Source of the DNA: Streptomyces sp. PKU-EA00015
Lineage (GTDB): Bacteria; Actinomycetota; Actinomycetes; Streptomycetales; Streptomycetaceae
Direction: 5' to 3'
DNA length: 55,135 nucleotides
Assembly: GCF_013387495.1 (NCBI RefSeq)
Contig: NZ_JABZEE010000009.1
Location: forward strand, 1 to 55,135
In this document: positions 16,010 through 24,745 of the stretch, one piece after another
How the letters are laid out: each line of letters opens with the position of its first letter
How positions within the stretch are numbered: the stretch's first letter is position 1
Position numbers and translations under genes: made by a program
The notes under the pieces: model-generated
Told to the model about the DNA's origin: nothing
The model's database searches: none
The model's input: the letters and a program-made list of their open reading frames with translations, nothing else

Positions 16010-17794
16010 CTATCCTGCCGCCTTGTGCCGAGCCAGCGCGAGGGCGGTGTGCACCAGGCCGATATGGCTGAACGCCTGGGGGAAGTTGCCGAGCTGGCGT
16101 CCGGCCACCGGGTCGTACTCCTCGGACAGCAGACCCACGTCGTTGCGCAGCGCCAGCAGACGTTCGAACATCTCGCGTGCCTCCTCCGCACGCCCTGTCA
16201 TGCACAGCGCGTCCGTCATCCAGAACGAGCACGCCAGGAACGCGCCCTCGCCGCCCGGCAGGCCGTCGACGGAGACGCCCTCCGTGCTGTAGCGCCGCAC
16301 CAGCGGGCCGCTGCCGAGCTCGGCCTGCACCGCCTTGACCGTGCCGAGGACACGGGGATCGTCCGGGGGCAGGAAGCCGACGTGCGGGATCAGCAGCGTC
16401 GCCGCGTCCAGGCCCGTCGAGCCGTACGACTGCGTGAACGTGTTCCGCACCGGGTCGAAGCCCTTCTCGCACACCTCCCGGTGCACCTCGTCGCGCATCG
16501 CACGCCAGCGCGCGGCGTCCCCGCGCAGCGTCGGGTCGGCCTCCAGAGTGCGTACGGCGCGGTCGGCCGCGACCCACGCCATGACCTTGGAGTGCACGAA
16601 GTGGCGGCGCGGCCCGCGCACCTCCCACAGCCCCTCGTCCGGTTCGCGCCACTTCGACTCCAGGAACCCGAGGAGGCTCAACTGGATGTTCCACGCGTGC
16701 CGCTCGGCCTGCAGGCCCGCCCCCCTGGCCAGGAAGAGCGAGTCGATGACCTCGCCGTAGACGTCGAGCTGGAGCTGGTAGGCCGCGTCGTTGCCGACGC
16801 GGACCGGGACGGACCCGGCGTAGCCGCCGAGCCAGCTCAGCTCCGTCTCGGCCAGCCGGCGCTCGCCCGCGAGCCCGTACATGATCTGCAGGTCGGCGGG
16901 GTCGCCGGCCACCGCGCGCAGCAGCCAGTCGCGCCAGGCCGCGGCCTCGTCGAGATAGCCCGCCGCGAGCAGGGCGCCGAGCGTCAGGGTGGAGTCGCGC
17001 AGCCAGCAGAAGCGGTAGTCCCAGTTGCGCACACCGCCGATCTCCTCGGGGAGCGATGTCGTCGGGGCGGCGACGATGCCGCCCGTGGGTGCGTACGTGA
17101 GCGCCTTGAGGGTGATCAGCGAGCGCAGGACCGCCTCCCGGTACGGGCCCTCGTACCGGCACCGGGACGACCACGCGGCCCAGTCCTCCAGGCAGTGGCG
17201 CAGCGCTTCGTGGGGGTCGACCAGAGCGGGGCGCGGCTTGTGCGAGGGGTGCCAGGTGAGGACGAAGGCGACCTTCTCACCCTTCCCGACCGTGAACGCC
17301 GAGCAGGTGCTGAACTGCTGGCCCCAGGTGTGCACCTGCGGTTCGCTGCGCAGCCAGACGGAATCGGGACCCGCCACGGCGACCCGGTGGCCGTCGTCGC
17401 GCCGCATCCAGGGCACGATGTCGCCGTAGTCGAAACGCAGCCGCAGGGTGGAGGCCATCTCGACGGTGCCGCTGACGCCTTCCACGATGCGCACCACATC
17501 GGGGGCTTCATCCCGCTGTGGCATGAAATCGAGCACTTTGACGGTTCCGGTACGGGTCCGCCACACCGTCTCCAACACCAGTGATTCATCGACATATCGA
17601 CGACTCGTGCACCGGACGGCGCCCTTGGGGGCGAGGCGCCAGTGCCCGTTCTCCTCATTGCCGACGAGCGCCGCGAAGCAGGCCGCGGAATCGAAGCGGG
17701 GCAGGCACAGCCAGTCGATCGAACCGTCCGCACCGACCAGTGCCGCGGTCTGCAGATCACCGATGAGGGCGTAGTCCTCGATACGTTGGGTCAC
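16010..17794 (-). CDS. Glycoside hydrolase family 15 protein (glucoamylase/trehalase type)
   Basis: 594 residues. The N-terminal beta-sandwich begins IEDYALIGDLQTAALVGADG and continues SIDWLCLPRFDSAACFAAL, the standard opening of actinobacterial GH15 enzymes. The (alpha/alpha)6 barrel follows with GGVRNWDYRFCWLRDSTLTL, and near the C-terminus comes NFPQAFSHIGL. No signal peptide, so cytoplasmic. Mycobacterial relatives act as trehalases, others as alpha-glucosidases, so the substrate is open. GTG start. SURF1 lies 30 bases upstream on the same strand and the SDR gene five bases downstream. Confidence 0.93.
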   Translation of the reverse strand: MTQRIEDYALIGDLQTAALVGADGSIDWLCLPRFDSAACFAALVGNEENGHWRLAPKGAVRCTSRRYVDESLVLETVWRTRTGTVKVLDFMPQRDEAPDVVRIVEGVSGTVEMASTLRLRFDYGDIVPWMRRDDGHRVAVAGPDSVWLRSEPQVHTWGQQFSTCSAFTVGKGEKVAFVLTWHPSHKPRPALVDPHEALRHCLEDWAAWSSRCRYEGPYREAVLRSLITLKALTYAPTGGIVAAPTTSLPEEIGGVRNWDYRFCWLRDSTLTLGALLAAGYLDEAAAWRDWLLRAVAGDPADLQIMYGLAGERRLAETELSWLGGYAGSVPVRVGNDAAYQLQLDVYGEVIDSLFLARGAGLQAERHAWNIQLSLLGFLESKWREPDEGLWEVRGPRRHFVHSKVMAWVAADRAVRTLEADPTLRGDAARWRAMRDEVHREVCEKGFDPVRNTFTQSYGSTGLDAATLLIPHVGFLPPDDPRVLGTVKAVQAELGSGPLVRRYSTEGVSVDGLPGGEGAFLACSFWMTDALCMTGRAEEAREMFERLLALRNDVGLLSEEYDPVAGRQLGNFPQAFSHIGLVHTALALARHKAAG

Positions 17795-17824
17795 GCTCTG
17801 GCGTGTTCCCGGCCCGGTTGGCCG

Positions 17825-18613
17825 CTAAGCAGCCGCGTGGGCCGGTTCCGGCGTGCCGTTCGCTACCGCCGCCGCCCTGTCCCGCTTCTCCCGCCGTACG
17901 AGGATCACCCAGCCGACGGGCACGCCCGCGGCGAACAGCCACCACTGGACGGCATACGCCATGTGCGCGCCGATGGAGTCGTGGTCGGGGTCGGGGATCT
18001 GTTCCGGGCCGGCCGCGGCCGGCTTCGGCTCCGTCTGCTCCAGATAGCCGCCGAGCACCGGGCGGTCCAGCAGCTTCGCCTGCTGCCCGCTGTTGATCAG
18101 CATCACCTGGCGCGGCGGCAGACCCGCCAGGTCCTTGATCCCGCTCGCACCGGTCGTCTCGTCCGCCTTGAGCCGGCCCGTGACGGTGACGGTGCCCTTG
18201 GGCGTGGTCGGCACCTCGGGGAACGCCTTCTGGTCGGCGGCAGCCGGCACCCAGCCGCGGTTGACGAGCACCGCTGAGCCGTCGGCCAGCAGCAGGGGAG
18301 TCAGCACATGGAAGCCGACGCGGTCGTCGGCGTTGGTGCGGCGGCGTACGACGACCTCATGGGCCGGGTCGAACATGCCCTGCGCGGTGACCTGCCGCCA
18401 GTAGTCGTCCCGCGGGACCGTGTGCCCCGGGGAGGTCAGCTCGGCCACCGGCACCGGCTCGGCGTCCAGGTTCCGGGCGATGAGGGAGTTCTGCGCGACG
18501 CGGCGCTCGTGGCGGTGCAACTGCCAGAAGCCCAGCTCGACCATCGTGGGGATGAGAACGAGGGCGATGAGGGTGAGGATCACCCACTGCCGGGACAACA
18601 GGAAGCGGTACAC
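17825..18613 (-). CDS. SURF1 family protein (cytochrome oxidase assembly)
   Basis: 262 residues with the SURF1 layout: one N-terminal span (about 8-27) followed by FWQLHRHERR, an extracytoplasmic domain with VLVNRGWVP and VTGRL, and a C-terminal span (about 222-243) preceded by HMAYAVQWW. SURF1 helps assemble the haem a3 site of the aa3 oxidase. ATG at 18613. It stands first in a run with the GH15 and SDR genes, which are not functionally related as far as I can see. Confidence 0.93.
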   Translation of the reverse strand: MYRFLLSRQWVILTLIALVLIPTMVELGFWQLHRHERRVAQNSLIARNLDAEPVPVAELTSPGHTVPRDDYWRQVTAQGMFDPAHEVVVRRRTNADDRVGFHVLTPLLLADGSAVLVNRGWVPAAADQKAFPEVPTTPKGTVTVTGRLKADETTGASGIKDLAGLPPRQVMLINSGQQAKLLDRPVLGGYLEQTEPKPAAAGPEQIPDPDHDSIGAHMAYAVQWWLFAAGVPVGWVILVRREKRDRAAAVANGTPEPAHAAA

Positions 18614-18632
18614 GGCTTCGACCGTACCCGTA

Positions 18633-18688
18633 GTGCCCCGGTGCCGGGACGGGGGGTCCCGGTGGCGCCCCGTCCCGGCTGCCGGGCA
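18633..18688 (-). terminator. Long hairpin between Zn-protein gene and SURF1 gene
   Basis: CCGGGACGGGG (18644-18654) pairs with CCCCGTCCCGG (18668-18678), and outer arms GTGCCC/GGGCAC extend the stem. It lies just past the stop of the cysteine-rich protein gene and before SURF1, so it should end transcription of the exonuclease/Zn-protein unit. Confidence 0.75.
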
Positions 18689-18696
18689 CGACGGGG

Positions 18697-18930
18697 TCAG
18701 ACCCTGTCGACGATGCCGGCCCTCCCCTCGGCGCGGGCGCAGTGCGCGCCGCAGTACCAGTGGCCCTCGGCCTCGACGCCCTGGCCGATGATCTGGACCC
18801 GGCAGTGCTCACAGATGGGCGCCATGCGGTGAATGGCGCAGGAGAAGCAGTCGAAGACGTGCACCGCGCCCTGCGCGTGCACCTCGAAGGACATGCCGTA
18901 GTCGTTTCCGCAAACCTCGCAACGTGCCAT
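18697..18930 (-). CDS. Cysteine-rich zinc-binding small protein, 77 residues
   Basis: Four CxxC-type pairs: Cys4/Cys7, Cys28/Cys31, Cys40/Cys43 and Cys60/Cys64, with His residues at 18, 24, 34, 42, 57 and 63. This fits two or more zinc sites like a double zinc ribbon or LIM-type fold. Streptomyces homologues are sometimes labelled metallothionein, which the ordered spacing does not favour. It lies 63 bases downstream of the DEDDh exonuclease gene on the same strand. A role in nucleic-acid or protein binding is plausible but unproven. Confidence 0.82.
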   Translation of the reverse strand: MARCEVCGNDYGMSFEVHAQGAVHVFDCFSCAIHRMAPICEHCRVQIIGQGVEAEGHWYCGAHCARAEGRAGIVDRV

Positions 18931-18993
18931 GCGCCACAGGGTGGGACGCGAGGCGGGCGGGGGCGAGCGGGCGGCGGGCGAGTCGCGCGGGGT

Positions 18994-20106
18994 TCACTCC
19001 GATGCGGGTGCCATGCCCGGCAGCATTCCCTGCTCCGCTCCGTGGTCCGTCTCCGGCTCCGTCGCGCGGTCCGAGCCCTGCTCGGGCAGGCCCGCCGGGC
19101 GCCCCGGCGCCGGGACGCCTCCCGTGGCCGCGGCCGTGCCCGCCGCCGGGGTCACGTGCCCCAACAACTGGGTGAACGCCGCCTCGTCGACGACCGGTGT
19201 GCCGTACGAAGCGGCCTTGACCGCCTTCGACGTCGACGCGTGCGGATCGTTGGTCACCAGCAGGCTCGTCAGCCGCGACACGCTCGTGGCGACGTGCAGG
19301 CCCTCCTCGGTCGCCCGGTCCTCCAGCAACTCGCGCTCTATGGAGGTGTCGCCGGAGAACGCCACCCGCATGCCCTGCTTCAGCTGCCCGCCCGGCTCGT
19401 ACCTGCCCGGGTTGGGGTAGGGGCACGGGGGACGCCTGCGCGACGGCCGCCAGCTGCTCCGCCCGTACGACGGCTGGTAGCCGACACGCGGGGCGGGCGG
19501 GGTGTCGGACCACTCGGTCAGCGGGCGGCACTCCAGCAGCGGCAGCCGTACGCCGTCGCGCGCCGCCGAGTGCAGACTCGGCCGGAACGCCTCGGCCAGC
19601 ACCCGCGCGTCGTCCAGCGCGTGGTGGGCCCGCTGCTGCACGACGCCGTAGTGCGCGGCGAGGGTCTCCAGCTTGAAGTTGGGCAGCGGCAGCGCGAGCT
19701 CCCTGGCGAGCGCGATGGTGCACAGACGCTGCCGGGTCGGCGCGGTCCGCCCCGCGCGCGCGTACTCCCGGGCGAGCATGCCCCAGTCGAACTTGGCGTT
19801 GTGCGCCACCAGGACACGGCCCTCCAGGCGCTCGGTGAGCTCACCGGTGATGTCACCGAAGAGCGGCGCGCCGCGGAGCATCTCACTCGTCAGACCGTGG
19901 ATCTCCACCGGGCCGGGATCGCGCTCGGGATCGACGAGGGTGTACCAGTGGTCCTCGATGTTGCCCCGGGAGTCCAGGCGGTAGACGGCAGCGGACACTA
20001 TCCGGTCGTAGTGGAACAGGCCGGTGGTCTCCACGTCGACGACCGCGTACCCCTCGGGGTACGCGGTCGGCCACGTCGTCGCTGCGGTCGTACGGTCGTC
20101 GAGCAT
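18994..20106 (-). CDS. DEDDh 3'-5' exonuclease with C-terminal BRCT domain
   Basis: 370 residues. The N-terminal exonuclease domain has all DEDDh motifs: Asp24 and Glu26 in VVDVETTG, an Asp in LVAHNAKFDWGML, and His plus Asp in HHALDDARVLAEAF, as in DNA polymerase III epsilon. After a Pro/Arg-rich linker a BRCT domain follows (GMRVAFSGDTSIERELLEDR then ATEEGLHVATSVSRLTSLLV). The C-terminal 60 residues look disordered. Family members probably proofread or repair DNA. ATG at 20106 is chosen over upstream frame extension: TATTCT, a good -10 box, ends eight bases before it, so the mRNA may be leaderless. Confidence 0.93.
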   Translation of the reverse strand: MLDDRTTAATTWPTAYPEGYAVVDVETTGLFHYDRIVSAAVYRLDSRGNIEDHWYTLVDPERDPGPVEIHGLTSEMLRGAPLFGDITGELTERLEGRVLVAHNAKFDWGMLAREYARAGRTAPTRQRLCTIALARELALPLPNFKLETLAAHYGVVQQRAHHALDDARVLAEAFRPSLHSAARDGVRLPLLECRPLTEWSDTPPAPRVGYQPSYGRSSWRPSRRRPPCPYPNPGRYEPGGQLKQGMRVAFSGDTSIERELLEDRATEEGLHVATSVSRLTSLLVTNDPHASTSKAVKAASYGTPVVDEAAFTQLLGHVTPAAGTAAATGGVPAPGRPAGLPEQGSDRATEPETDHGAEQGMLPGMAPASE

Positions 20107-20249
20107 GGTCACAGAGAATACGGGCCGGGACCGACAACGCAGGATGGCCCCGTGCTCCCGGCGCCTCGCACCAGGCGCCGCCCGATCTGCCGCCCCGTTC
20201 CGGCGGGTTGCCCGGGCGCGGTTCACGGCTCGGGTGAGACGCTCCCGGA

Positions 20250-20972
20250 ATGAGTGACCAGACTTCGCAGCAGGCGCACGACGAACCGCACGGCGGCGGA
20301 CTCGGCACGCGTCTCAACTGGCTGCGCGCCGCGGTCCTCGGCGCCAACGACGGAGTCGTCTCCACCGCCGGACTCGTCGTCGGCGTCGCCGGAGCGACCG
20401 ACGCGCGCGGGACCCTGCTCACCGCGGGCCTCGCCGGACTGCTCGCGGGCTCCATGTCGATGGCCGCGGGCGAATACGTCTCCGTGTCCACCCAGCGGGA
20501 CTCGGAGAAGGCCGCCCTCGCCGTCGAGAGGCGCGAGCTGCGCGAGCAGCCCCAGGCCGAACTCGACGAGCTGACCCAGCTGTTGGCCGAGCGCGGCCTG
20601 TCCCGCGACGTTGCCAGGGAGGCCGCCGAACAGCTCACCGAACGGGACGCCCTGCGCGCGCACGCGCGCGTGGAGCTCGGGATCGACCCCGACGAGCTGA
20701 CCAATCCCTGGCACGCGGCGGGCGTGAGCTTCCTCGCCTTCACGGCGGGCGCGTTGCTGCCGCTGCTCGCGATCGTCCTGCCGCCCTCCTCGGTCCGCCT
20801 GTACGTCACGGTCCTGTCGGTGCTCGCGGCCCTCGCGCTCACCGGCTGGTGGAGCGCCCGTCTGGGTGCGGCGAAGCCGGGCCCCGCCGTGCTGCGCAAC
20901 ACCGCCGGCGGGGCGCTGGCCATGGCGGTGACGTACGCGGCCGGGACGCTGCTGGGCGCGGCGGGCGTCTGA
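20250..20972 (+). CDS. VIT1/CCC1-type Fe/Mn transporter
   Basis: 240 residues. The family opening LRAAVLGANDGVVSTAGLVVGVAG is followed by a second span containing GLLAGSMSMAAGEYVSVSTQRDSE, the characteristic metal-path helix. A long charged cytoplasmic helix region carries many Glu residues (about 90-150), and three spans close the protein. It moves iron or manganese across the cytoplasmic membrane, probably as an exporter in bacteria. It is divergent from the exonuclease gene with about 140 bases between. Length fits the family. Confidence 0.92.
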   Translation: MSDQTSQQAHDEPHGGGLGTRLNWLRAAVLGANDGVVSTAGLVVGVAGATDARGTLLTAGLAGLLAGSMSMAAGEYVSVSTQRDSEKAALAVERRELREQPQAELDELTQLLAERGLSRDVAREAAEQLTERDALRAHARVELGIDPDELTNPWHAAGVSFLAFTAGALLPLLAIVLPPSSVRLYVTVLSVLAALALTGWWSARLGAAKPGPAVLRNTAGGALAMAVTYAAGTLLGAAGV

Positions 20973-20980
20973 CGCCACGT

Positions 20981-20994
20981 GCGCCCGCGGGCGC
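20981..20994. repeat. 14-bp perfect palindrome after VIT gene
   Basis: GCGCCCGCGGGCGC reads the same on both strands, eight bases past the VIT stop. It may form part of a terminator between this gene and the convergent CoA-transferase gene, but it lacks a loop and a T-run. Confidence 0.4.
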
Positions 20995-21102
20995 TCTTCC
21001 TCCGCCCGCAGGACCGCGTGTGCCGCCCGCCGTCAGAGGCGCCCCTGCCCGGCAGCACCCGGCCCCGTCACCGCCGCGCGGGCCAGATGAACGTGCACGC
21101 CG

Positions 21103-22485
21103 TCAGCCGCGCCACCGGGGCGTGTCCGTGCCCCAGAGCCCGGCCGGGCGGGCCCAGTCGACGGGGCCGCCGTCGAACGCGACCGCAGGCAGGGCATGGC
21201 GCAGCCGGCCCATGGGGCTGTCCGTCTCGGTGAGCCACCGCTCGGCGTCGTACTCGCCCGGGGCGGCGTCCGGGGTCTTCTCCAGGCCGTTCACCAGCCA
21301 CGCGGCCGTCTGCGCGAGGGCCAGGTCGACCAGCCTCGCGCCGCCCGTCCCGTGCTGCTCGCTCAGCGCCCGCAGCACTCCGGCGGCGAGCAGGTACCCG
21401 GTGCCGTGGTCCAGGGCCTGCGCGGGAAGTGCCCCCGGCCGCTCCCCGTCGCCCTCCCTCTCCGCGATACCGGAGGCGACCTGGACCAGGCTGTCGAAAC
21501 CGCGCCGGCCCGCCCACGGCCCGTACCGCCCCCACGCCGAGAGCCGGGCCACCACCAGGCCGGGGCGTCGGGCCGCGAGCTCCTCGGGTGCGAGACCGAA
21601 CCGGTCCAGGGCGCCCGGCCGGTAGCCGGTCACCACCACGTCCGCGGAGGCGAGCAGTTCCCCGAACGTGTCCCGGTCCGCGGCGACGGCCAGGTCGAGC
21701 CGGGTGGACCGCTTGCCCATGCCCGTGTCGCTGTGGGCCTCCTGACTCTCCGGCAGGCCGGGGGAGTCGATCCTCAGCACATCGGCGCCGAGCAGGGCCA
21801 GGGTGCGGGTCGCGACCGGGCCCGCCAGCACCCTGGTCAGGTCCAGCACGCGCAGCCCCGCACAGGGCAGGGCCGCCGAACCGCCCGCCGCCCTCGGTGC
21901 GGGGCCGTCCCCGATACGCCGCACGGCCAGCAGCGGGTGCGCGGCCGCGGCGGCGCCCTGCGGATGCCCGGCCCACTCCTTCGGGCCGCGCGCGGCGACG
22001 GCCAGGCCGCCCGCCGCGTACACGGTCTCCTCGACGTCCAGTGCCTGCCGCTCCCCGACGGCGGCCGCGACGGCGTCCTCGCCCGCGTCGCCGGGCAGGC
22101 CGAGCGCGGCGAGCAACCGGGCCCGGTGGTGCGGGTAGTTGGCGTGCGTCCGCACCCAGCCGTCGGCCGCGCGCCAGAAGCGGGACAGCGGGGCGAACGT
22201 CACCGGGGCCGCTCCGTCAACCCGCACCAGCCGGTCGCTGAGGAACGCCGCCGTCACGGCGCCGTCGTCCACCCGGACCGCCGGGACGGGGCCGCCGGTG
22301 CGGCGGGCGGCGAGCTCCGCGGCGGCCAGCGAGCACACGGCCACGGTGGAACGCGCGAGTTCCATGACCGGCAGACGGGCCGGCAGCGCGCCCCGGCCCT
22401 CGTACGTCACGCGGTCCACCAGGGCGGGATCGCCGCCCAGAGCGGCCCAGGCAGCGGCCGTACCGCTCGAAGATGTCTGACCCAT
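21103..22485 (-). CDS. CaiB/BaiF (family III) CoA transferase
   Basis: 460 residues. The second half holds the core: GLRVLDLTRVLAGPVATRTL, then LLGADVLRIDSP and KRSTRLDLA, and later DVVVTGYRPGALDRFGL. The usual catalytic Asp region is less clear because the first 200 residues form an N-terminal extension resembling a second, degraded CoA-transferase half, as in several actinobacterial members. Substrate unknown; no catabolic genes adjoin. The ATG at 22485 overlaps no gene. It follows the subtilase gene in the same direction only after an intervening hairpin. Confidence 0.88.
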   Translation of the reverse strand: MGQTSSSGTAAAWAALGGDPALVDRVTYEGRGALPARLPVMELARSTVAVCSLAAAELAARRTGGPVPAVRVDDGAVTAAFLSDRLVRVDGAAPVTFAPLSRFWRAADGWVRTHANYPHHRARLLAALGLPGDAGEDAVAAAVGERQALDVEETVYAAGGLAVAARGPKEWAGHPQGAAAAAHPLLAVRRIGDGPAPRAAGGSAALPCAGLRVLDLTRVLAGPVATRTLALLGADVLRIDSPGLPESQEAHSDTGMGKRSTRLDLAVAADRDTFGELLASADVVVTGYRPGALDRFGLAPEELAARRPGLVVARLSAWGRYGPWAGRRGFDSLVQVASGIAEREGDGERPGALPAQALDHGTGYLLAAGVLRALSEQHGTGGARLVDLALAQTAAWLVNGLEKTPDAAPGEYDAERWLTETDSPMGRLRHALPAVAFDGGPVDWARPAGLWGTDTPRWRG

Positions 22486-22516
22486 ACAGCCACTATGGCA
22501 CCGAGTGCCACATGGA

Positions 22517-22548
22517 GGGGCCCGGTGCGGACATCCGCACCGGGCCCC
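22517..22548 (-). terminator. Perfect 14-bp hairpin after subtilase gene
   Basis: GGGGCCCGGTGCGG (22517-22530) and CCGCACCGGGCCCC (22535-22548) form a perfect stem with a 4-base loop, 23 bases past the subtilase stop codon. Confidence 0.85.
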
Positions 22549-22571
22549 GAAAAGCGGTGGATCAGAGGTGA

Positions 22572-24104
22572 TTACCGGCGAACGGCGTCGAGAGCGTCCG
22601 CGACACCCTCACCGTAGAAGCCGTTCTCGTTCTCGTCGCCCTCGCAGACCGCGTCGACCGTCCCGTTGTTGTCGATGTCGTACGGGTTGGTGCACGCGGT
22701 GTCGTCGGCCTGCACGGAGAGCAGGGCCTTCACCATCGCCGGCGACGCGTACGGGTGCGTCGACTTGATCAGCGCGGCGACACCCGCGACGTGCGGGGAG
22801 GCCATCGACGTACCGGCCTTGTAGCCGAAGCCGCCGCCCGGCAGCGTCGACAGGATCCGGCCGTCGACGGCCGGCGCGTCGGGCGCCTGGAAGCGGGTGG
22901 CGTCGCCGCCGGGGGCGGAGATGTCGATGACGCCGTTGCCGTAGTTGGAGTACGAGGACTTCAGGTTCTTCGCGCCCAGCGCGGAGACCGTGACCACGCC
23001 CGGGATCTGCGTCGGGATGTCCAGGCACTCGGCCGGGTTGACCTTGCGCTCGACCGGCGTGGTGTCGTTCGGGCTCGAGGTGTCGGTGAGCTCGTCGGAC
23101 GCGAGGTCCATCCGCGAGTTGCCGGCGGCGGCGACGTTCACCGCGCCCTTGCTCTCCGCGTACCGGATGGCGCGCCGGTGCGACTCGATCAGAGCCTTCT
23201 GGTCGGCGTCGTTCTTGCAGTTGAACAGCCACGGGTCGGTGTAGTAGCTGTTGTTGGTCACGTCGACACCGTGCTCGGCGGCCCACACGAAGCCGCAGAC
23301 GACGGCCTCGGTGTAGAAGAAGCCGTCGGGCTGGGACACCTTGATGCCGGAGACCTTCACGCCCGGCGCGACACCCGTGATGCCGGTGCCGTTCTTCGCC
23401 GCCGCGATCGTGCCCGCGACGTGCGTGCCGTGGTCGCTCTCCGTCGGGCCCGGGCGCCAGGCGCCGTCCGCCGTGTCGGCCACACCGCCGACACAGCTGA
23501 CGGATGCCTCGCGGTCGAAGTTGGGCGCCAGGTCCGGGTGCGTGTCGTCGACACCCGTGTCGATGACCGCGACCGTGACCTTCTTGCTGCCGAGCGTCTT
23601 CTCGTGCGCCTTGTCCGCCTTGATGGCGGGCAGGTCCCACTGCAGCGGCTCGAGCGCGTCCTGGCCCGCCTCCGCCTGGCCCGCCGCCGCCTTGGCCTCC
23701 TCGGCGGTGAGCGGGCGCTCCGACTCGATGGCCGTGTCGGCCACGGGCGCCAGCGGGGCGGTGCGCGTGGCACCGGCCGACTCGACACCGCGGACCTGAC
23801 GGATCGTCTCCGCGAACGCAGGGTTCTGCGAGTGGACGACGATGACGCCTATCTGGTCGTACGCGTGGACTATCGACCCGCCGGCCTTGGCTATCGCCTT
23901 CTTGACGGCCTTCGAGGTGCCGTGACCGCCCGTGACGTTGACCACGTAGGACAGCTTCGGACCGTCCGTTTGGACCGCTGCCGGGGCGTCGTCGGTGATT
24001 GCTGCCGACGCCGTACCCGCCGGCAGGAATCCGAGGGAGGCCGTGAGCGCCAGACCGGCGGGCAGCGCGAGTGCGCGCCGACGTCTGGATCCCAGATGAG
24101 CCAT
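22572..24104 (-). CDS. Secreted S8 family serine peptidase (subtilase)
   Basis: 510 residues. A signal peptide with an Arg-rich start and the hydrophobic run LALPAGLALTASLGFLPAG ends near ASAA (about residue 35). A propeptide with an inhibitor-I9-like fold follows. The mature protease has the triad Asp182 (VIDTGVDDTHPD), His225 (DHGTHVAGT) and Ser433 (GTSMASPHVAG). The C-terminus bears DNNGTVDAVCEGDENENGFY, a possible calcium-binding loop. Extracellular proteolysis in nutrition or development is likely. It is divergent from the DUF485-symporter pair. Confidence 0.95.
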   Translation of the reverse strand: MAHLGSRRRRALALPAGLALTASLGFLPAGTASAAITDDAPAAVQTDGPKLSYVVNVTGGHGTSKAVKKAIAKAGGSIVHAYDQIGVIVVHSQNPAFAETIRQVRGVESAGATRTAPLAPVADTAIESERPLTAEEAKAAAGQAEAGQDALEPLQWDLPAIKADKAHEKTLGSKKVTVAVIDTGVDDTHPDLAPNFDREASVSCVGGVADTADGAWRPGPTESDHGTHVAGTIAAAKNGTGITGVAPGVKVSGIKVSQPDGFFYTEAVVCGFVWAAEHGVDVTNNSYYTDPWLFNCKNDADQKALIESHRRAIRYAESKGAVNVAAAGNSRMDLASDELTDTSSPNDTTPVERKVNPAECLDIPTQIPGVVTVSALGAKNLKSSYSNYGNGVIDISAPGGDATRFQAPDAPAVDGRILSTLPGGGFGYKAGTSMASPHVAGVAALIKSTHPYASPAMVKALLSVQADDTACTNPYDIDNNGTVDAVCEGDENENGFYGEGVADALDAVRR

Positions 24105-24379
24105 GGGTTCTCCACATCATCCGTGACAAAACCGCCCAAACACCCCTTGCGAATGGGCGGGTTATGCCGGGCGAAGCTATCGCTGATCAAGGCGGCTCTT
24201 CAATGGATCCGCGCAGATGTACGACAACAAGTAGGACAAGAAGTGCGGAGGAAAAAGACCGAAGGTGAACCGGTTCGGTGCGTACTCCGTGCCGTTGTCA
24301 GGGAGTGGAACAACATCAAACAGCTCCCGCAGGCAACATCCCCAAGACCACCACCGAACCCGCGTCGCGAGGAGTCTCC

Positions 24380-24745
24380 GTGGCCACCGATGCACCGCCG
24401 CCCCCGGGCGGTAAGGGCGCCAGCCCCGCCCAGCCCACGACAGAGTCGTTCGTCCAGGTGCAGGAAAGTGCGGAATTCGGCGAACTGCGCCGCGCCTACC
24501 GCTCCTTCGCCTTCCCCCTGACCGTCGCGTTCATCGCCTGGTACCTGCTCTACGTCCTGCTCTCGAACTACGCGGGCGGCTTCATGGGCACGAAGCTCTT
24601 CGGCAACATCAACGTCGCCCTGGTCTTCGGCCTCGCCCAGTTCGCGACCACGTTCCTCATCGCCTGGTTCTACTCGCGGCACGCCGCTGCGAAGCTCGAC
24701 CCGAAGGCGGAAGCCATCAAGTCCCGTATGGAGGCCGACGCATGA
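24380..24745 (+). CDS. DUF485 membrane protein (symporter partner)
   Basis: 121 residues: a polar N-terminus, then two membrane spans (about 48-68 and 83-106) with [20 protein letters not shown] and a following [12 protein letters not shown], the DUF485 signature. GTG at 24380 is chosen because GAGGAG lies five bases upstream. Its stop overlaps the start of the acetate-type symporter by four bases (ATGA). DUF485 proteins nearly always accompany ActP-like symporters, so it is probably a small subunit or assembly partner. Confidence 0.92.
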   Translation: MATDAPPPPGGKGASPAQPTTESFVQVQESAEFGELRRAYRSFAFPLTVAFIAWYLLYVLLSNYAGGFMGTKLFGNINVALVFGLAQFATTFLIAWFYSRHAAAKLDPKAEAIKSRMEADA

